Origin: Erysipelotrichaceae bacterium
Lineage (GTDB): Bacteria > Bacillota_I > Bacilli_A > Erysipelotrichales > Erysipelotrichaceae
Assembly (NCBI GenBank): GCA_024709285.1
Contig: JANJWY010000162.1
Location: 1 to 8,514 of the forward strand
Direction of reading: 5' to 3'
Length of the DNA stretch: 8,514 bases
Part shown: in pieces, positions 1-6,979 of the stretch
How the letters are laid out: every line of letters starts with the position of its first letter
Position numbering within the stretch: position 1 is the first letter of the stretch
Notes under the pieces: model-generated
Seen by the model: the letters and a program-made list of their open reading frames with translations, nothing else
What the model was told of the DNA's origin: nothing
Databases searched by the model: none
Program-made: the position numbers and the translations under genes

Positions 1-230
1 ATATCTTTCTTCAAGTAAACACACCATAACACTTCCGTGATGGCTGCGACCAAAACGGAAGTAGCCATCAGACTCAAAGCATGGATAACATAACTCATGC
101 CATATTCAACATAATAGAATGCCAAAGCAAAAACGAATACAGCCAACAGTCCCAAGGTCAATTCAAACATGATTCCTTTGGTACTGACAGTATCGCGGGC
201 ATTGGGTGACGGTCTGAATGTAAATTTCAT
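1..230 (-). CDS. rnfD: Electron transport complex subunit RnfD, N-terminal part (cut by window edge)
   Basis: RnfD is a membrane subunit of the Rnf complex, which couples ferredoxin:NAD+ oxidoreduction to ion pumping. In characterised complexes it carries FMN attached to a Thr by ApbE. Only the first 76 codons are visible, and the FMN site lies beyond the window. The start MKFTFRPSPNARDTVSTKG matches the RnfD N-terminus, with the conserved SPxxR(D/S) stretch just before the first membrane helix. Two hydrophobic segments follow, at about residues 20-41 and 45-66. The ATG is preceded by AGGGGGA at good spacing. It starts 12 bases after the rnfC stop, so the two genes are cotranscribed and translated in series. 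The rnfC-rnfD order is the usual start of rnfCDGEAB operons; the remaining subunits should lie to the left of the window. Identification rests on similarity of the N-terminus plus the adjacent rnfC. Confidence 0.88.
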   Translation of the reverse strand, partial: MKFTFRPSPNARDTVSTKGIMFELTLGLLAVFVFALAFYYVEYGMSYVIHALSLMATSVLVAAITEVLWCVYLKKD

Positions 231-242
231 TTTCGTGTCCCC

Positions 243-1529
243 CTATTTCTTCAATGCCAAGATGCGTTTGGCACGGCGTACACCTTCGGTCACATCTAAT
301 TTAGACGGACAGACATAGGTACACAAACCGCACTCGATGCAATCATTGACATTCAGTTTTTCAATCATATCCATATTCTTAGCTTTTTCCGCATTGTTGA
401 TGCGAACCGGCAATAATCCTGCCGGGCATGTATCGTTACAACGACCGCAACGTAAACACTCAATGGTGTCTAACGGGCGTGTCTTTAGAATCGTAATCGC
501 GTTTGTATAGGGTGTTGTCACAAACTGATCGTTCGTAATGGTTTTACCCATCATCGGACCACCGGCAATACACGAAATTTCTTCAGCGGTATATCCTCCC
601 AGCTGAGCAACGATATCGGCTGCCTTCATGCCCACAGGAACCAATACATTGGCAGGTCTGGCAATACCGTCGCCACTGACCGTAACCATTTTCTCTATGA
701 TCGGCTGACCCTTAAGTGCATGGGCAAAAGCAATGGCTGTTGTCGCATTGTTTACGACCACACCGATTTCTCCCGGAAGTTTGTTATAACGTTTTTTGAA
801 GATTTGATAGACCAAGGTACGTTCCCAACCCATCGGGTACATATCCGGCACAGCTTTGATTTCAATCGAAGGAATGTTTGCGGCTGCCTCTTTCAATTTA
901 GCCAACAGTTCTTTCTTCGTTTCTTTAACAGCGATCATCGCTTTTTTGCCCTCAGCCGCTTTAAGCATTGCCTGAGTTCCTGTAATCAAATCTTCGATAT
1001 TTTCTTCAATCATCCGATAATCAGCGGTAATATAAGGCTCGCACTCTACACCGTTGATTAATACGGTTTCCACGTTTTTCGCAAACTTATATTTAATATA
1101 GGTAGGAAATCCCGCGCCACCGCATCCGACGATACCGGCATTCATCCTAAAATCAATCAATTGCTGACGTGTAGCCTCTTGCCAGTTCAACGGCGCAAAC
1201 GCTTCAGTCTTCTCATACAACCCATCATTTTCTATAACAAAATGATCCAACGGTTTAAGCAGGCCGTGCATAACTTTTTGTATGCCTTTGACCGTACCGG
1301 AAACCGGAGAAAACAATGGAACCGTCATGTTGTCATTTCGAACAGCTAACTTGGTATTAACCAATACCCGATCGCCTTCTTTAACAAAAAGTTCAAAACT
1401 TGTTGAGTTAAAGTTGAAAATCGGAATATAAACCAACTTAGGTGCCGTCAAGCGGACGATTTCATTGTAATTTGTCAATTCCTTGTGTCCTTCGACGTGT
1501 TTTTTCATCGGACCAATCCACATTGACAT
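243..1529 (-). CDS. rnfC: Electron transport complex subunit RnfC
   Basis: RnfC is the peripheral NADH-side subunit of the Rnf complex and passes electrons between NADH and the membrane subunits. The 428 residues show, in order: a lipoyl-like sandwich domain at about 30-100 (KEGDRV, SPVSGTVKGI); the Nqo1-like Rossmann region with GCGGAGFPT (136-144) and NGVECEPYITADYR (159-172); a SLBB-like region around 280-320; and two [4Fe-4S] motifs, C358/C361/C364/C368-P and C397/C400/C403/C407-P. The protein ends about 20 residues after the second cluster, so it is a short form without the long C-terminal extension of some proteobacterial RnfC. The N-terminal GGIHPPxxK signature is degenerate: only HKELT is recognisable. 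The start at 1529 has AAGGTG about 6 bases upstream; an in-frame ATG two codons later is the alternative. It is the first gene of the operon, with a roughly 80-base leader from the promoter at 1618-1645. Confidence 0.95.
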   Translation of the reverse strand: MSMWIGPMKKHVEGHKELTNYNEIVRLTAPKLVYIPIFNFNSTSFELFVKEGDRVLVNTKLAVRNDNMTVPLFSPVSGTVKGIQKVMHGLLKPLDHFVIENDGLYEKTEAFAPLNWQEATRQQLIDFRMNAGIVGCGGAGFPTYIKYKFAKNVETVLINGVECEPYITADYRMIEENIEDLITGTQAMLKAAEGKKAMIAVKETKKELLAKLKEAAANIPSIEIKAVPDMYPMGWERTLVYQIFKKRYNKLPGEIGVVVNNATTAIAFAHALKGQPIIEKMVTVSGDGIARPANVLVPVGMKAADIVAQLGGYTAEEISCIAGGPMMGKTITNDQFVTTPYTNAITILKTRPLDTIECLRCGRCNDTCPAGLLPVRINNAEKAKNMDMIEKLNVNDCIECGLCTYVCPSKLDVTEGVRRAKRILALKK

Positions 1530-1575
1530 TCAATTCACCTTACCCTCTCTTTAGCCATTGCATAAACAGATAAAG

Positions 1576-1590
1576 CAAGCGATTCGCTTG
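1576..1590. promoter_or_regulatory. 15-base palindrome in the rnf leader
   Basis: CAAGCGA-T-TCGCTTG is a perfect inverted repeat with 7-base arms around one central base. It lies between the predicted rnf transcription start (about 1611) and the rnfC start codon, so it would be in the 5' untranslated RNA. It could be a repressor operator placed downstream of the promoter. Alternatively it could be part of a leader hairpin, although a one-base loop means the inner pairs must open. A weak outer pairing (AACAG at 1565-1569 with CTGTT at 1611-1615) could enclose it. No known regulator is assigned. Confidence 0.45.
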
Positions 1591-1617
1591 ACATTGCCAT
1601 TTATTCAATCCTGTTAC

Positions 1618-1645
1618 ATTATAACACAAATATTTTGGATGAAAA
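1618..1645 (-). promoter_or_regulatory. Predicted rnf operon promoter (extended -10)
   Basis: Read on the minus strand, TATAAT (1618-1623) is preceded by TGTGT, giving a full TRTGnTATAAT extended -10. A weak -35, TTTTCA (1640-1645), sits 16 bases further upstream. Transcription would start near 1611-1612, giving a leader of about 80 bases before rnfC. Confidence 0.72.
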
Positions 1646-1704
1646 GTTGAAAATTGTGACAAGTGAGTTTTTTTCACAAATGATTTCCAACGTATCAACT
1701 CGCA

Positions 1705-1732
1705 TTGAACATTGATTGAATTGTGTTATAAT
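1705..1732 (+). promoter_or_regulatory. Predicted apbE promoter (extended -10)
   Basis: TTGAAC (1705-1710), a 16-base spacer and TATAAT (1727-1732) with a TGTGT extension form a good sigma-A-type promoter. The predicted start is near 1739, only about 9 bases before the GTG at 1748. This rules out the more upstream in-frame TTG at 1712, which would lie inside the promoter. Confidence 0.75.
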
Positions 1733-1747
1733 AACCACGGTGATAAA

Positions 1748-2869
1748 GTGAAAAAAATGGTTATAGTCATTTTAATGACATTGATATTTACCGGTTGCGC
1801 ACCGGTAACAAAAGAGGAATACTCGCGCTACAGCAACCAGACGGTTGAGGCCGGATTTGATACATTGATATCAATGATTGCTTATACGAAAACTCCGGAA
1901 GAATTCACGGAGTATTTTGATTTGATGAGAACTGAATTCTATCGATACCATCAATTGTTTGATAAATATAACGCTTATGAAGGTATCAATAATATATATA
2001 CGATCAATCAGTATGCCGGAGTTACACCGGTTACCGTTGATCCGGTCATTATTGACATGCTTTTATTGAGCAAAGAATGGTATGAGAAAAGCTCATATCA
2101 GTTCAACGTAACATTGGGAGCAGTTTTAAAAGTGTGGAGTGCTTATCGTGATGAAGGTCAACTTTTAAATTCCGATGGAAAACCAGGCGAATTGCCGCCT
2201 TTGGCATTACTTGAAGAAAAACTGGTTTGCACCGGGTGGGATTACATTGAAATCGATGAAGATAAAAGCACGGTATTTGTTACCGATGCCTGTGCATCTT
2301 TGGATGTGGGCGGTGTAGCTAAAGGTTATGCTACTGAGTTAGTAGCAAAGACACTTGAAGAATCCGGGCTGACCATGGCTATCATCAATGCCGGCGGAAA
2401 TGTCCGTTCAATCGGAACCAAACCGGAAAACGAACCCTGGGCTGTCGGTATAGAATCGCCGGATATGGGCGGAGTTGCCAGTCTGGACACGATACGCTTA
2501 CCTGAATCTACATCTTTTGTTACATCCGGCGATTATCAGCGCTATTATATCGGTCCTGATAATGTGACCTACCATCACTTAATCGACCCTACGACATTAA
2601 TGCCGGCAACTCATTTCCGTGCGGTCACGGTCATATGCGAAGATTCCGGATTGGCAGACATTCTGTCAACTACCGTATTTTTATTGAGTTATGAGGATGG
2701 GGTCAAAGTCATTGAGGCAATGCAACAGCTTTATCCCGATCAGATCATCGGTGCATTGTGGGTCTTTGAAGAAAGTCAAATCCCTCAAGGTCTAGAAACC
2801 GTAGAAAGTGGCGGATATTATATTGCAATTTCGCCAAGCTTAGTAACTTACTCGCGGATTTTCGCATAA
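1748..2869 (+). CDS. apbE: FAD:protein FMN transferase, ApbE lipoprotein
   Basis: ApbE splits FAD and attaches FMN through a phosphoester bond to Thr/Ser of target proteins, including RnfG and RnfD; it works outside the membrane. From GTG 1748 the product is 373 residues. It starts MKKMVIVILMTLIFTGC, a lipoprotein signal peptide whose lipobox FTGC puts the lipidated Cys at 17. Family motifs seen: YQFNVTLG (about 117-124), DVGGVAKGYA (186-195), NAGGN (214-218), SGDYQRYY (260-267), HHLIDPTT (276-283) and ADILST (303-308), whose Asp and Thr correspond to the Mg/FAD-site residues. GTG 1748 is preferred because GGTGA lies 4 bases upstream and because it supplies the two lysines of the signal peptide; ATG 1757 would lose them. 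The gene is divergent from rnfC, which makes Rnf subunits its likely substrates. It is followed after 66 bases by the LtaS-like gene with no terminator seen. Confidence 0.94.
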   Translation: MKKMVIVILMTLIFTGCAPVTKEEYSRYSNQTVEAGFDTLISMIAYTKTPEEFTEYFDLMRTEFYRYHQLFDKYNAYEGINNIYTINQYAGVTPVTVDPVIIDMLLLSKEWYEKSSYQFNVTLGAVLKVWSAYRDEGQLLNSDGKPGELPPLALLEEKLVCTGWDYIEIDEDKSTVFVTDACASLDVGGVAKGYATELVAKTLEESGLTMAIINAGGNVRSIGTKPENEPWAVGIESPDMGGVASLDTIRLPESTSFVTSGDYQRYYIGPDNVTYHHLIDPTTLMPATHFRAVTVICEDSGLADILSTTVFLLSYEDGVKVIEAMQQLYPDQIIGALWVFEESQIPQGLETVESGGYYIAISPSLVTYSRIFA

Positions 2870-2935
2870 TAAATATGTTTTAATAGAAATTTTACCTCTT
2901 TAGGTCTACAATGAATAGGTAATGAAGGTGATGAA

Positions 2936-4900
2936 ATGAACAAAATTCTAAAACGTAATTGGCGAATCGTTATCATATTTATAACGAGCTTCATAACGTT
3001 CTTCTTAGTCGAGTTTTTATTCAGAATCATGAGCAATCAGCCTGTCTTCAGTTTCGGGTTTTTCCGATTGCTGATGTTTACTACGGTATCCGCATTGATC
3101 ATGAGCGTATTATTGTCTTACTTGTCCGAAAAACTAGCCAATATCGGACTTTTGGCTGTTGTATGGTTTTTCTCGATATACTCCCTCGCTCAATTGGGAT
3201 TTAAGAATTATCTGGGAAATTACTTCTCCTGGTCAATCATTAAAAATACCCTGGGTGGTGTAGCTGATTATGCCGGCGATTTTATGCGCTACTTAAAACC
3301 TGTCTATTTCTTAACTTTGATACCTGCGGTACTGCTTACCTTAATGATATTGACAAAACTGTTTGTAATTCCAAAAAGAAAACCTCACTGGCCGATTTGG
3401 GCAGCTACTTTGCTGTTGACCATTGCTATGCATTTTGTATCCATCGGTTCATTATACTTATTCAATAATGAAACAGCACTGCATAAAGCTTATACTTTGT
3501 ACGAAAGCCCGGTTTTATCGGAACTGGCTATGACCGAAATCGGCTTGGGCACTTTTATGTGGCGTGACTTGACATTGGTATTTAAGGAAGTCGAGGATGA
3601 AATCATCGTAAATCCGGATCCCGATGTAAAACCGGTTGATGATAAAAGCCGTAAGACCAAGACTGAACTCTGGGAATCTTTGGCTGCAGCCGAAACCAAT
3701 GCCCGTATCAAAAAAATCGATGATTACCTATTGTCAAAACCAATAACTCCGCGAAACGAATTTACGGGTACCTTCGAAGGTAAAAACCTGATTTATGTCA
3801 TGGTTGAAGCCATGGATTTGGTTGCCATTGATCAAACGCTTACGCCTACTTTATATCGTCTGACACAGGAAGGATGGTATTTTAATAATTATTATGCTCC
3901 GGTAACCTCTTGTGCTACGGGCGAAAGTGAATTTATGTCGATGGTATCCTTGATACCGAGCACGACGGTATGTACCCCGAACTCTTATTATAAAAATGAC
4001 TTCTCTCCGGCATTGATGAACTTATTCAAAGCTGCCGGTTACTCTACCAATTCCTATCACAGTTATTCAGATAAATTCTATCCGCGCAGCGAATTACATT
4101 TAAAATACGGTTCAAGCAAGTTTTATAACAATGATGAACTGGATATCAAAAAGCTGTTGGGATGGCCAAGTGATATTAATCTGTTTGAGGAATCTCTTGA
4201 AATGATCCTTAAACAGGAAAAGCCGTTTATGTCCTTCATCATCACGGCCGCCATGCATTTGCCATATGATATTGACAGCACCCTTGGAAATCGTTATCTT
4301 GCTGAAGTAAAGGCCGTATATCCGGATTACCCGATTGAGATTCAGCGGTACATTTCCAAAGCCATGGATTTTGATAAAGCCGTTGAAAAGATGATTGAAA
4401 CGTTGGATGCTGCAGGCGAACTTGAAGACACCGTGTTGGTATTCTATGCGGATCATCATCCGCTGCGCATGAATGCCAGTTATTTCATCAATGCCACCCA
4501 ACAGGTCGATCGCCGCAAAGGATTAAACATTGATTTGTCACCTATGATCATTTATAATCCTGAACTGACTCCGACAGTTCACAGTATGCCGGCGAATACT
4601 ATGGACCTTGCACCAACGATTGCAAACCTGTTTGACCTTGAGTTTGATCCGCGATTGTATATGGGCGTAGATGTGTTCAGTAATGCCAAGAATGTTGTCA
4701 TTTTCGCTAATGGCAGCTGGAAAACAGCGTTAGGCGAATACTCGGCACCCAAAGGCAAGTTTACACCGTATTTCGAAGACTATACTTACTCGGTCGAAGA
4801 AATCGCTGAAATCAATCAGTTTGTCCGAAATCAGTTTGCGGTCAGTGAGGAAATATACAAAACCGATTATTTCAAACACAGACTTGAAATATTGCCATAA
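2936..4900 (+). CDS. LtaS-like membrane phosphoglycerol transferase (alkaline phosphatase superfamily)
   Basis: This resembles lipoteichoic acid synthases: an N-terminal membrane domain followed by an extracellular alkaline-phosphatase-fold catalytic domain. In the 654 residues, five hydrophobic segments lie at about 9-32, 42-63, 68-88, 122-146 and 153-176. A linker rich in charged residues (about 215-260) follows, then the catalytic domain from about 283. Expected metal and catalytic residues are present: E291 in YVMVEAMD, T328 in SCATGESEFM (the LtaS nucleophile position), R384, H441 in AMHLPYD, and D506/H507 in FYADHHP. The nucleophile motif is not the CxPxR of formylglycine sulfatases, so phosphoglycerol or a similar phosphoester transfer is more likely. 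The exact polymer made is unknown: lipoteichoic acid, another glycerophosphate polymer, or glycolipid decoration. The ATG has GAAGGTG 5 bases upstream. It is probably cotranscribed with apbE and ends directly at a strong hairpin. Confidence 0.85.
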   Translation: MNKILKRNWRIVIIFITSFITFFLVEFLFRIMSNQPVFSFGFFRLLMFTTVSALIMSVLLSYLSEKLANIGLLAVVWFFSIYSLAQLGFKNYLGNYFSWSIIKNTLGGVADYAGDFMRYLKPVYFLTLIPAVLLTLMILTKLFVIPKRKPHWPIWAATLLLTIAMHFVSIGSLYLFNNETALHKAYTLYESPVLSELAMTEIGLGTFMWRDLTLVFKEVEDEIIVNPDPDVKPVDDKSRKTKTELWESLAAAETNARIKKIDDYLLSKPITPRNEFTGTFEGKNLIYVMVEAMDLVAIDQTLTPTLYRLTQEGWYFNNYYAPVTSCATGESEFMSMVSLIPSTTVCTPNSYYKNDFSPALMNLFKAAGYSTNSYHSYSDKFYPRSELHLKYGSSKFYNNDELDIKKLLGWPSDINLFEESLEMILKQEKPFMSFIITAAMHLPYDIDSTLGNRYLAEVKAVYPDYPIEIQRYISKAMDFDKAVEKMIETLDAAGELEDTVLVFYADHHPLRMNASYFINATQQVDRRKGLNIDLSPMIIYNPELTPTVHSMPANTMDLAPTIANLFDLEFDPRLYMGVDVFSNAKNVVIFANGSWKTALGEYSAPKGKFTPYFEDYTYSVEEIAEINQFVRNQFAVSEEIYKTDYFKHRLEILP

Positions 4901-4922
4901 AAAAGGAACTTTCGTTCCTTTT
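4901..4922. terminator. Bidirectional intrinsic terminator
   Basis: AAAAGGAAC / GTTCCTTTT form a 9-base-pair stem around a TTTC loop. T-rich tails lie on both sides: TTTTCTTTT rightward and TTTTTT leftward. It begins right after the stop codon of the LtaS-like gene and ends three bases before the stop codon of the convergent AIM24 gene, so it should serve both. Confidence 0.85.
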
Positions 4923-4925
4923 CTT

Positions 4926-5615
4926 TTATTTGTTTGATGAAGGTTTAGGCATGTACTTATAAAGTGACATCGCGACATTGTTTAATGGATGTGTCTGAAG
5001 CAGGATTTTACCCGGTCCAGTCACCACCGTATTAAACAAACCTTCCCCACCAAACAAAACATTCTTAATACCAGGCACCGATACGATGTCTAACGTACAC
5101 GTTTCTTCCATCATAGCCAGATAACCGGTATCAATGACCAGTTTTTCAGATGGGCCTAAATTCTTTTCAATCGCATGACCATCAATTTCAACAAAAGCTG
5201 TTCCATCTCCGGAAAGCTTTTGCATGATGAACCCTTCACCGCCAAATAAGCCGGCTCCGATTTTCTTGTTGAAATGAACACTTAGTTCAACTTGATCGGT
5301 CGCAGCCAAAAATCCTGCTTTTTGAACGATGATCGATGATCCCGGACGGATGTCGAATGCTTTGATTGAACCTGCAAACGAAGATGCAAATGCAATCATT
5401 CCTGGTTTATCTACAGCAGTATAGCGATTCAAAAACAAGCTTTCACCGGATAACATTCGACCAAAAACCTTGGAGACCCCACCTTTGGAAGTCGTCTCCA
5501 TCTTCATGTTATCACTCATCCAACTCATTGAACCACCTTCACTGATCATGGTTTCTCCTATATTAAGTTCACAAATCACTACGGGCAATGGTGTGCCTTC
5601 AATTGAATATTTCAT
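4926..5615 (-). CDS. AIM24 family protein (TIGR00266-like)
   Basis: A 229-residue protein of the AIM24 family, whose bacterial function is not established; the yeast member is a mitochondrial inner-membrane protein. Features typical of the family are visible: the start MKYSIEGTPLPVV; SEGGSMSWM (25-33); GESLFLNRYTA (57-67); FLAATDQVELSV (102-113); two related Gly-rich repeats, GLFGGEGFIMQKLSGDGTAF (122-141) and NVLFGGEGLF with TGPGKILLQT (185-208). The repeats suggest the internally duplicated beta-sandwich fold of the family. No signal peptide or membrane segment is seen, so it is likely cytoplasmic. The start at 5615 is set by AGGAGGA (5621-5627) 5 bases upstream; the 15 extra upstream in-frame codons overlap the promoter and are rejected. 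It appears monocistronic, between the pgi terminator and the bidirectional terminator. Confidence 0.9.
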   Translation of the reverse strand: MKYSIEGTPLPVVICELNIGETMISEGGSMSWMSDNMKMETTSKGGVSKVFGRMLSGESLFLNRYTAVDKPGMIAFASSFAGSIKAFDIRPGSSIIVQKAGFLAATDQVELSVHFNKKIGAGLFGGEGFIMQKLSGDGTAFVEIDGHAIEKNLGPSEKLVIDTGYLAMMEETCTLDIVSVPGIKNVLFGGEGLFNTVVTGPGKILLQTHPLNNVAMSLYKYMPKPSSNK

Positions 5616-5633
5616 GGCAGTCCTCCTGGTTTT

Positions 5634-5662
5634 ATTATACACTATTGCGCACAAATTCACAA
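5634..5662 (-). promoter_or_regulatory. Predicted promoter of the AIM24 gene
   Basis: On the minus strand, TTGTGA (5657-5662), a 17-base spacer and TATAAT (5634-5639) precede the AGGAGGA of the AIM24 gene. The predicted transcription start is near 5627, close to the ribosome binding site, so the leader is about a dozen bases. The -10 is preceded by TG but without the one-base gap of a canonical extended -10. Confidence 0.68.
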
Positions 5663-5674
5663 AGAAATAGAAAG

Positions 5675-5697
5675 AAAAACCGTCTTTTCGGACGGCT
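5675..5697 (-). terminator. Intrinsic terminator of the S1-pgi unit
   Basis: On the minus strand, AGCCGTC / GACGGTT pair (7 base pairs including one G-U) around a CGAAAA loop, followed by a TTTTT then CTTTC tail. It begins a few bases after the pgi stop codon and just before the AIM24 promoter, separating the two leftward units. Confidence 0.75.
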
Positions 5698-5704
5698 GTA
5701 ACAC

Positions 5705-6979
5705 TTACTTTTTACCTAATAATTTGAACATGTTTCGCTTATAGACTTCCACTCCCGGCTGATCAAACGGATTGACATCCAACAGGTATACACTCATACC
5801 GCAAGCCTTGAAGAAGAAATATACCAGATAGCCAAATGCAAAGGCAGAAGTATCTTCAATGTGCAACAAAATATTGCTTACATTGCCTTCATTGACATGA
5901 GCTGCCAATGTCCCTCGAAACGCCATTTTATTGACCCAATCCAAACTCTTGCCTGCCAGATAATTGAGCTGATCGCCATCATCTTCCGCCGCCGGAACAT
6001 TGGCATCAAGCAATGGCTGATCAACGACCAAGACCGTTTCAAATAATTTGTTTGATCCTTCTTGAACAAACTGACCCATGGAGTGTAAGTCTGTTGAAAA
6101 GTTGACGGAAGCAGGCAACAGACCTTTGCCTTCCTTACCTTCAGACTCACCGAAAAGTTGCTTCCACCACTCAGCCAACATGGTCAGATGAGATTCATAT
6201 GAAACCAGCATCTCTGCGAATTTTCCCTGATTCTCCAAAATCCGACGTGCTACCGCATATTGATATGCCGGATTAGTTTTCAGACTTTCATCATCCAACG
6301 TGATCATTGCAGACTTCGCACCAGCCATCACTGCTTCAATATCAACACCGGACACAGCAATCGGCAACAAACCGACCGAAGTCAGCACAGAGTAACGACC
6401 TCCGATATCATCCGGAATCGTAAAAGTTTCAAATCCGGCCTTATCTGCCAATACTTTCAACGTGCCGCGCTTTTTATCCGTGGTCGCAAAAATCCGCTTT
6501 GCAGCTTCCTCGATGCCGTACACCGATTCCATATACTGACGGATCATCCGAAATGCCAATGCAGTCTCCGTTGTTGTTCCTGATTTGGAAATTACATTGC
6601 AGTATACATTTTTCCCTTTGATGTATTCCAACAATTGTACGATGGCCGTGGATGAAAAAGTATTGCCTACATATAAAACTTCCACATCTTTTTTACCAAA
6701 CAACCCTTGAACAAACTCAATGGCAGCTCGTGCACCTAAATATGAACCGCCGATCCCACACACCAAAAATACTTCAGCGTCTTTCCGGATCCTTTTGGCA
6801 GCTTCCTGTACGCGTGAAAACTCATCTTTATCATATGTCAAAGGCCAATCTACCCAACCGAGAAAATCATTCCCCTTCCCCGTCTTATCGTGCAATGCAC
6901 GATGATAAAAGGAAACTCTCTCTTGAAAATCTTCTACAGAAACTTCCAGTTTCGCATAAGTCAAATCGCATTTAATCAT
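5705..6979 (-). CDS. pgi: Glucose-6-phosphate isomerase
   Basis: Interconverts glucose 6-phosphate and fructose 6-phosphate in glycolysis and gluconeogenesis; cytoplasmic. The 424 residues match the short bacillary-type enzyme (about 450 residues). Sugar-phosphate-binding motifs are VCGIGGSYLGARA (73-85) and ISKSGTTTETA (130-140). The family signature is DDIGGRYSVLTSVG (190-203). Likely catalytic residues by correspondence with the Geobacillus enzyme are E278 (in FGESEGK), H299 (in DLHSMGQ) and K414 (in VEVYKRN). The start at 6979 is supported by AAAGGAG 7 bases upstream; an upstream in-frame start at 7003 would lie well inside the S1 gene and lacks this support. The first 8 bases overlap the end of the S1 gene (ATGATTAA), suggesting translational coupling. 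The gene is read from the promoter at 7363-7373 and ends at the hairpin at 5675-5697. Confidence 0.97.
   Translation of the reverse strand: MIKCDLTYAKLEVSVEDFQERVSFYHRALHDKTGKGNDFLGWVDWPLTYDKDEFSRVQEAAKRIRKDAEVFLVCGIGGSYLGARAAIEFVQGLFGKKDVEVLYVGNTFSSTAIVQLLEYIKGKNVYCNVISKSGTTTETALAFRMIRQYMESVYGIEEAAKRIFATTDKKRGTLKVLADKAGFETFTIPDDIGGRYSVLTSVGLLPIAVSGVDIEAVMAGAKSAMITLDDESLKTNPAYQYAVARRILENQGKFAEMLVSYESHLTMLAEWWKQLFGESEGKEGKGLLPASVNFSTDLHSMGQFVQEGSNKLFETVLVVDQPLLDANVPAAEDDGDQLNYLAGKSLDWVNKMAFRGTLAAHVNEGNVSNILLHIEDTSAFAFGYLVYFFFKACGMSVYLLDVNPFDQPGVEVYKRNMFKLLGKK

Noticed and set aside
720..1061. Rightward open frame of 113 codons inside rnfC
   Set aside because: It lies opposite a well-conserved rnfC and its translation shows no domain, so it is a shadow frame.
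1712..1747. Upstream in-frame TTG start for apbE
   Set aside because: It lies between the -35 and -10 of the predicted promoter and would place extra residues before the lipoprotein signal peptide.
2907..2912. TACAAT as a promoter -10 for the LtaS-like gene
   Set aside because: No -35 lies at 15-19 bases and there is no TG extension; chance occurrence in A+T-rich sequence is likely.
4112..4501. Leftward open frame of 129 codons inside the LtaS-like gene
   Set aside because: It lies opposite the conserved catalytic domain and has no ribosome binding site or recognisable motif.
5616..5660. Longer AIM24 protein from an upstream start at 5660
   Set aside because: The extra codons cover the predicted -35/-10 region and AGGAGGA; the ATG at 5615 has ideal spacing and gives the normal family N-terminus.
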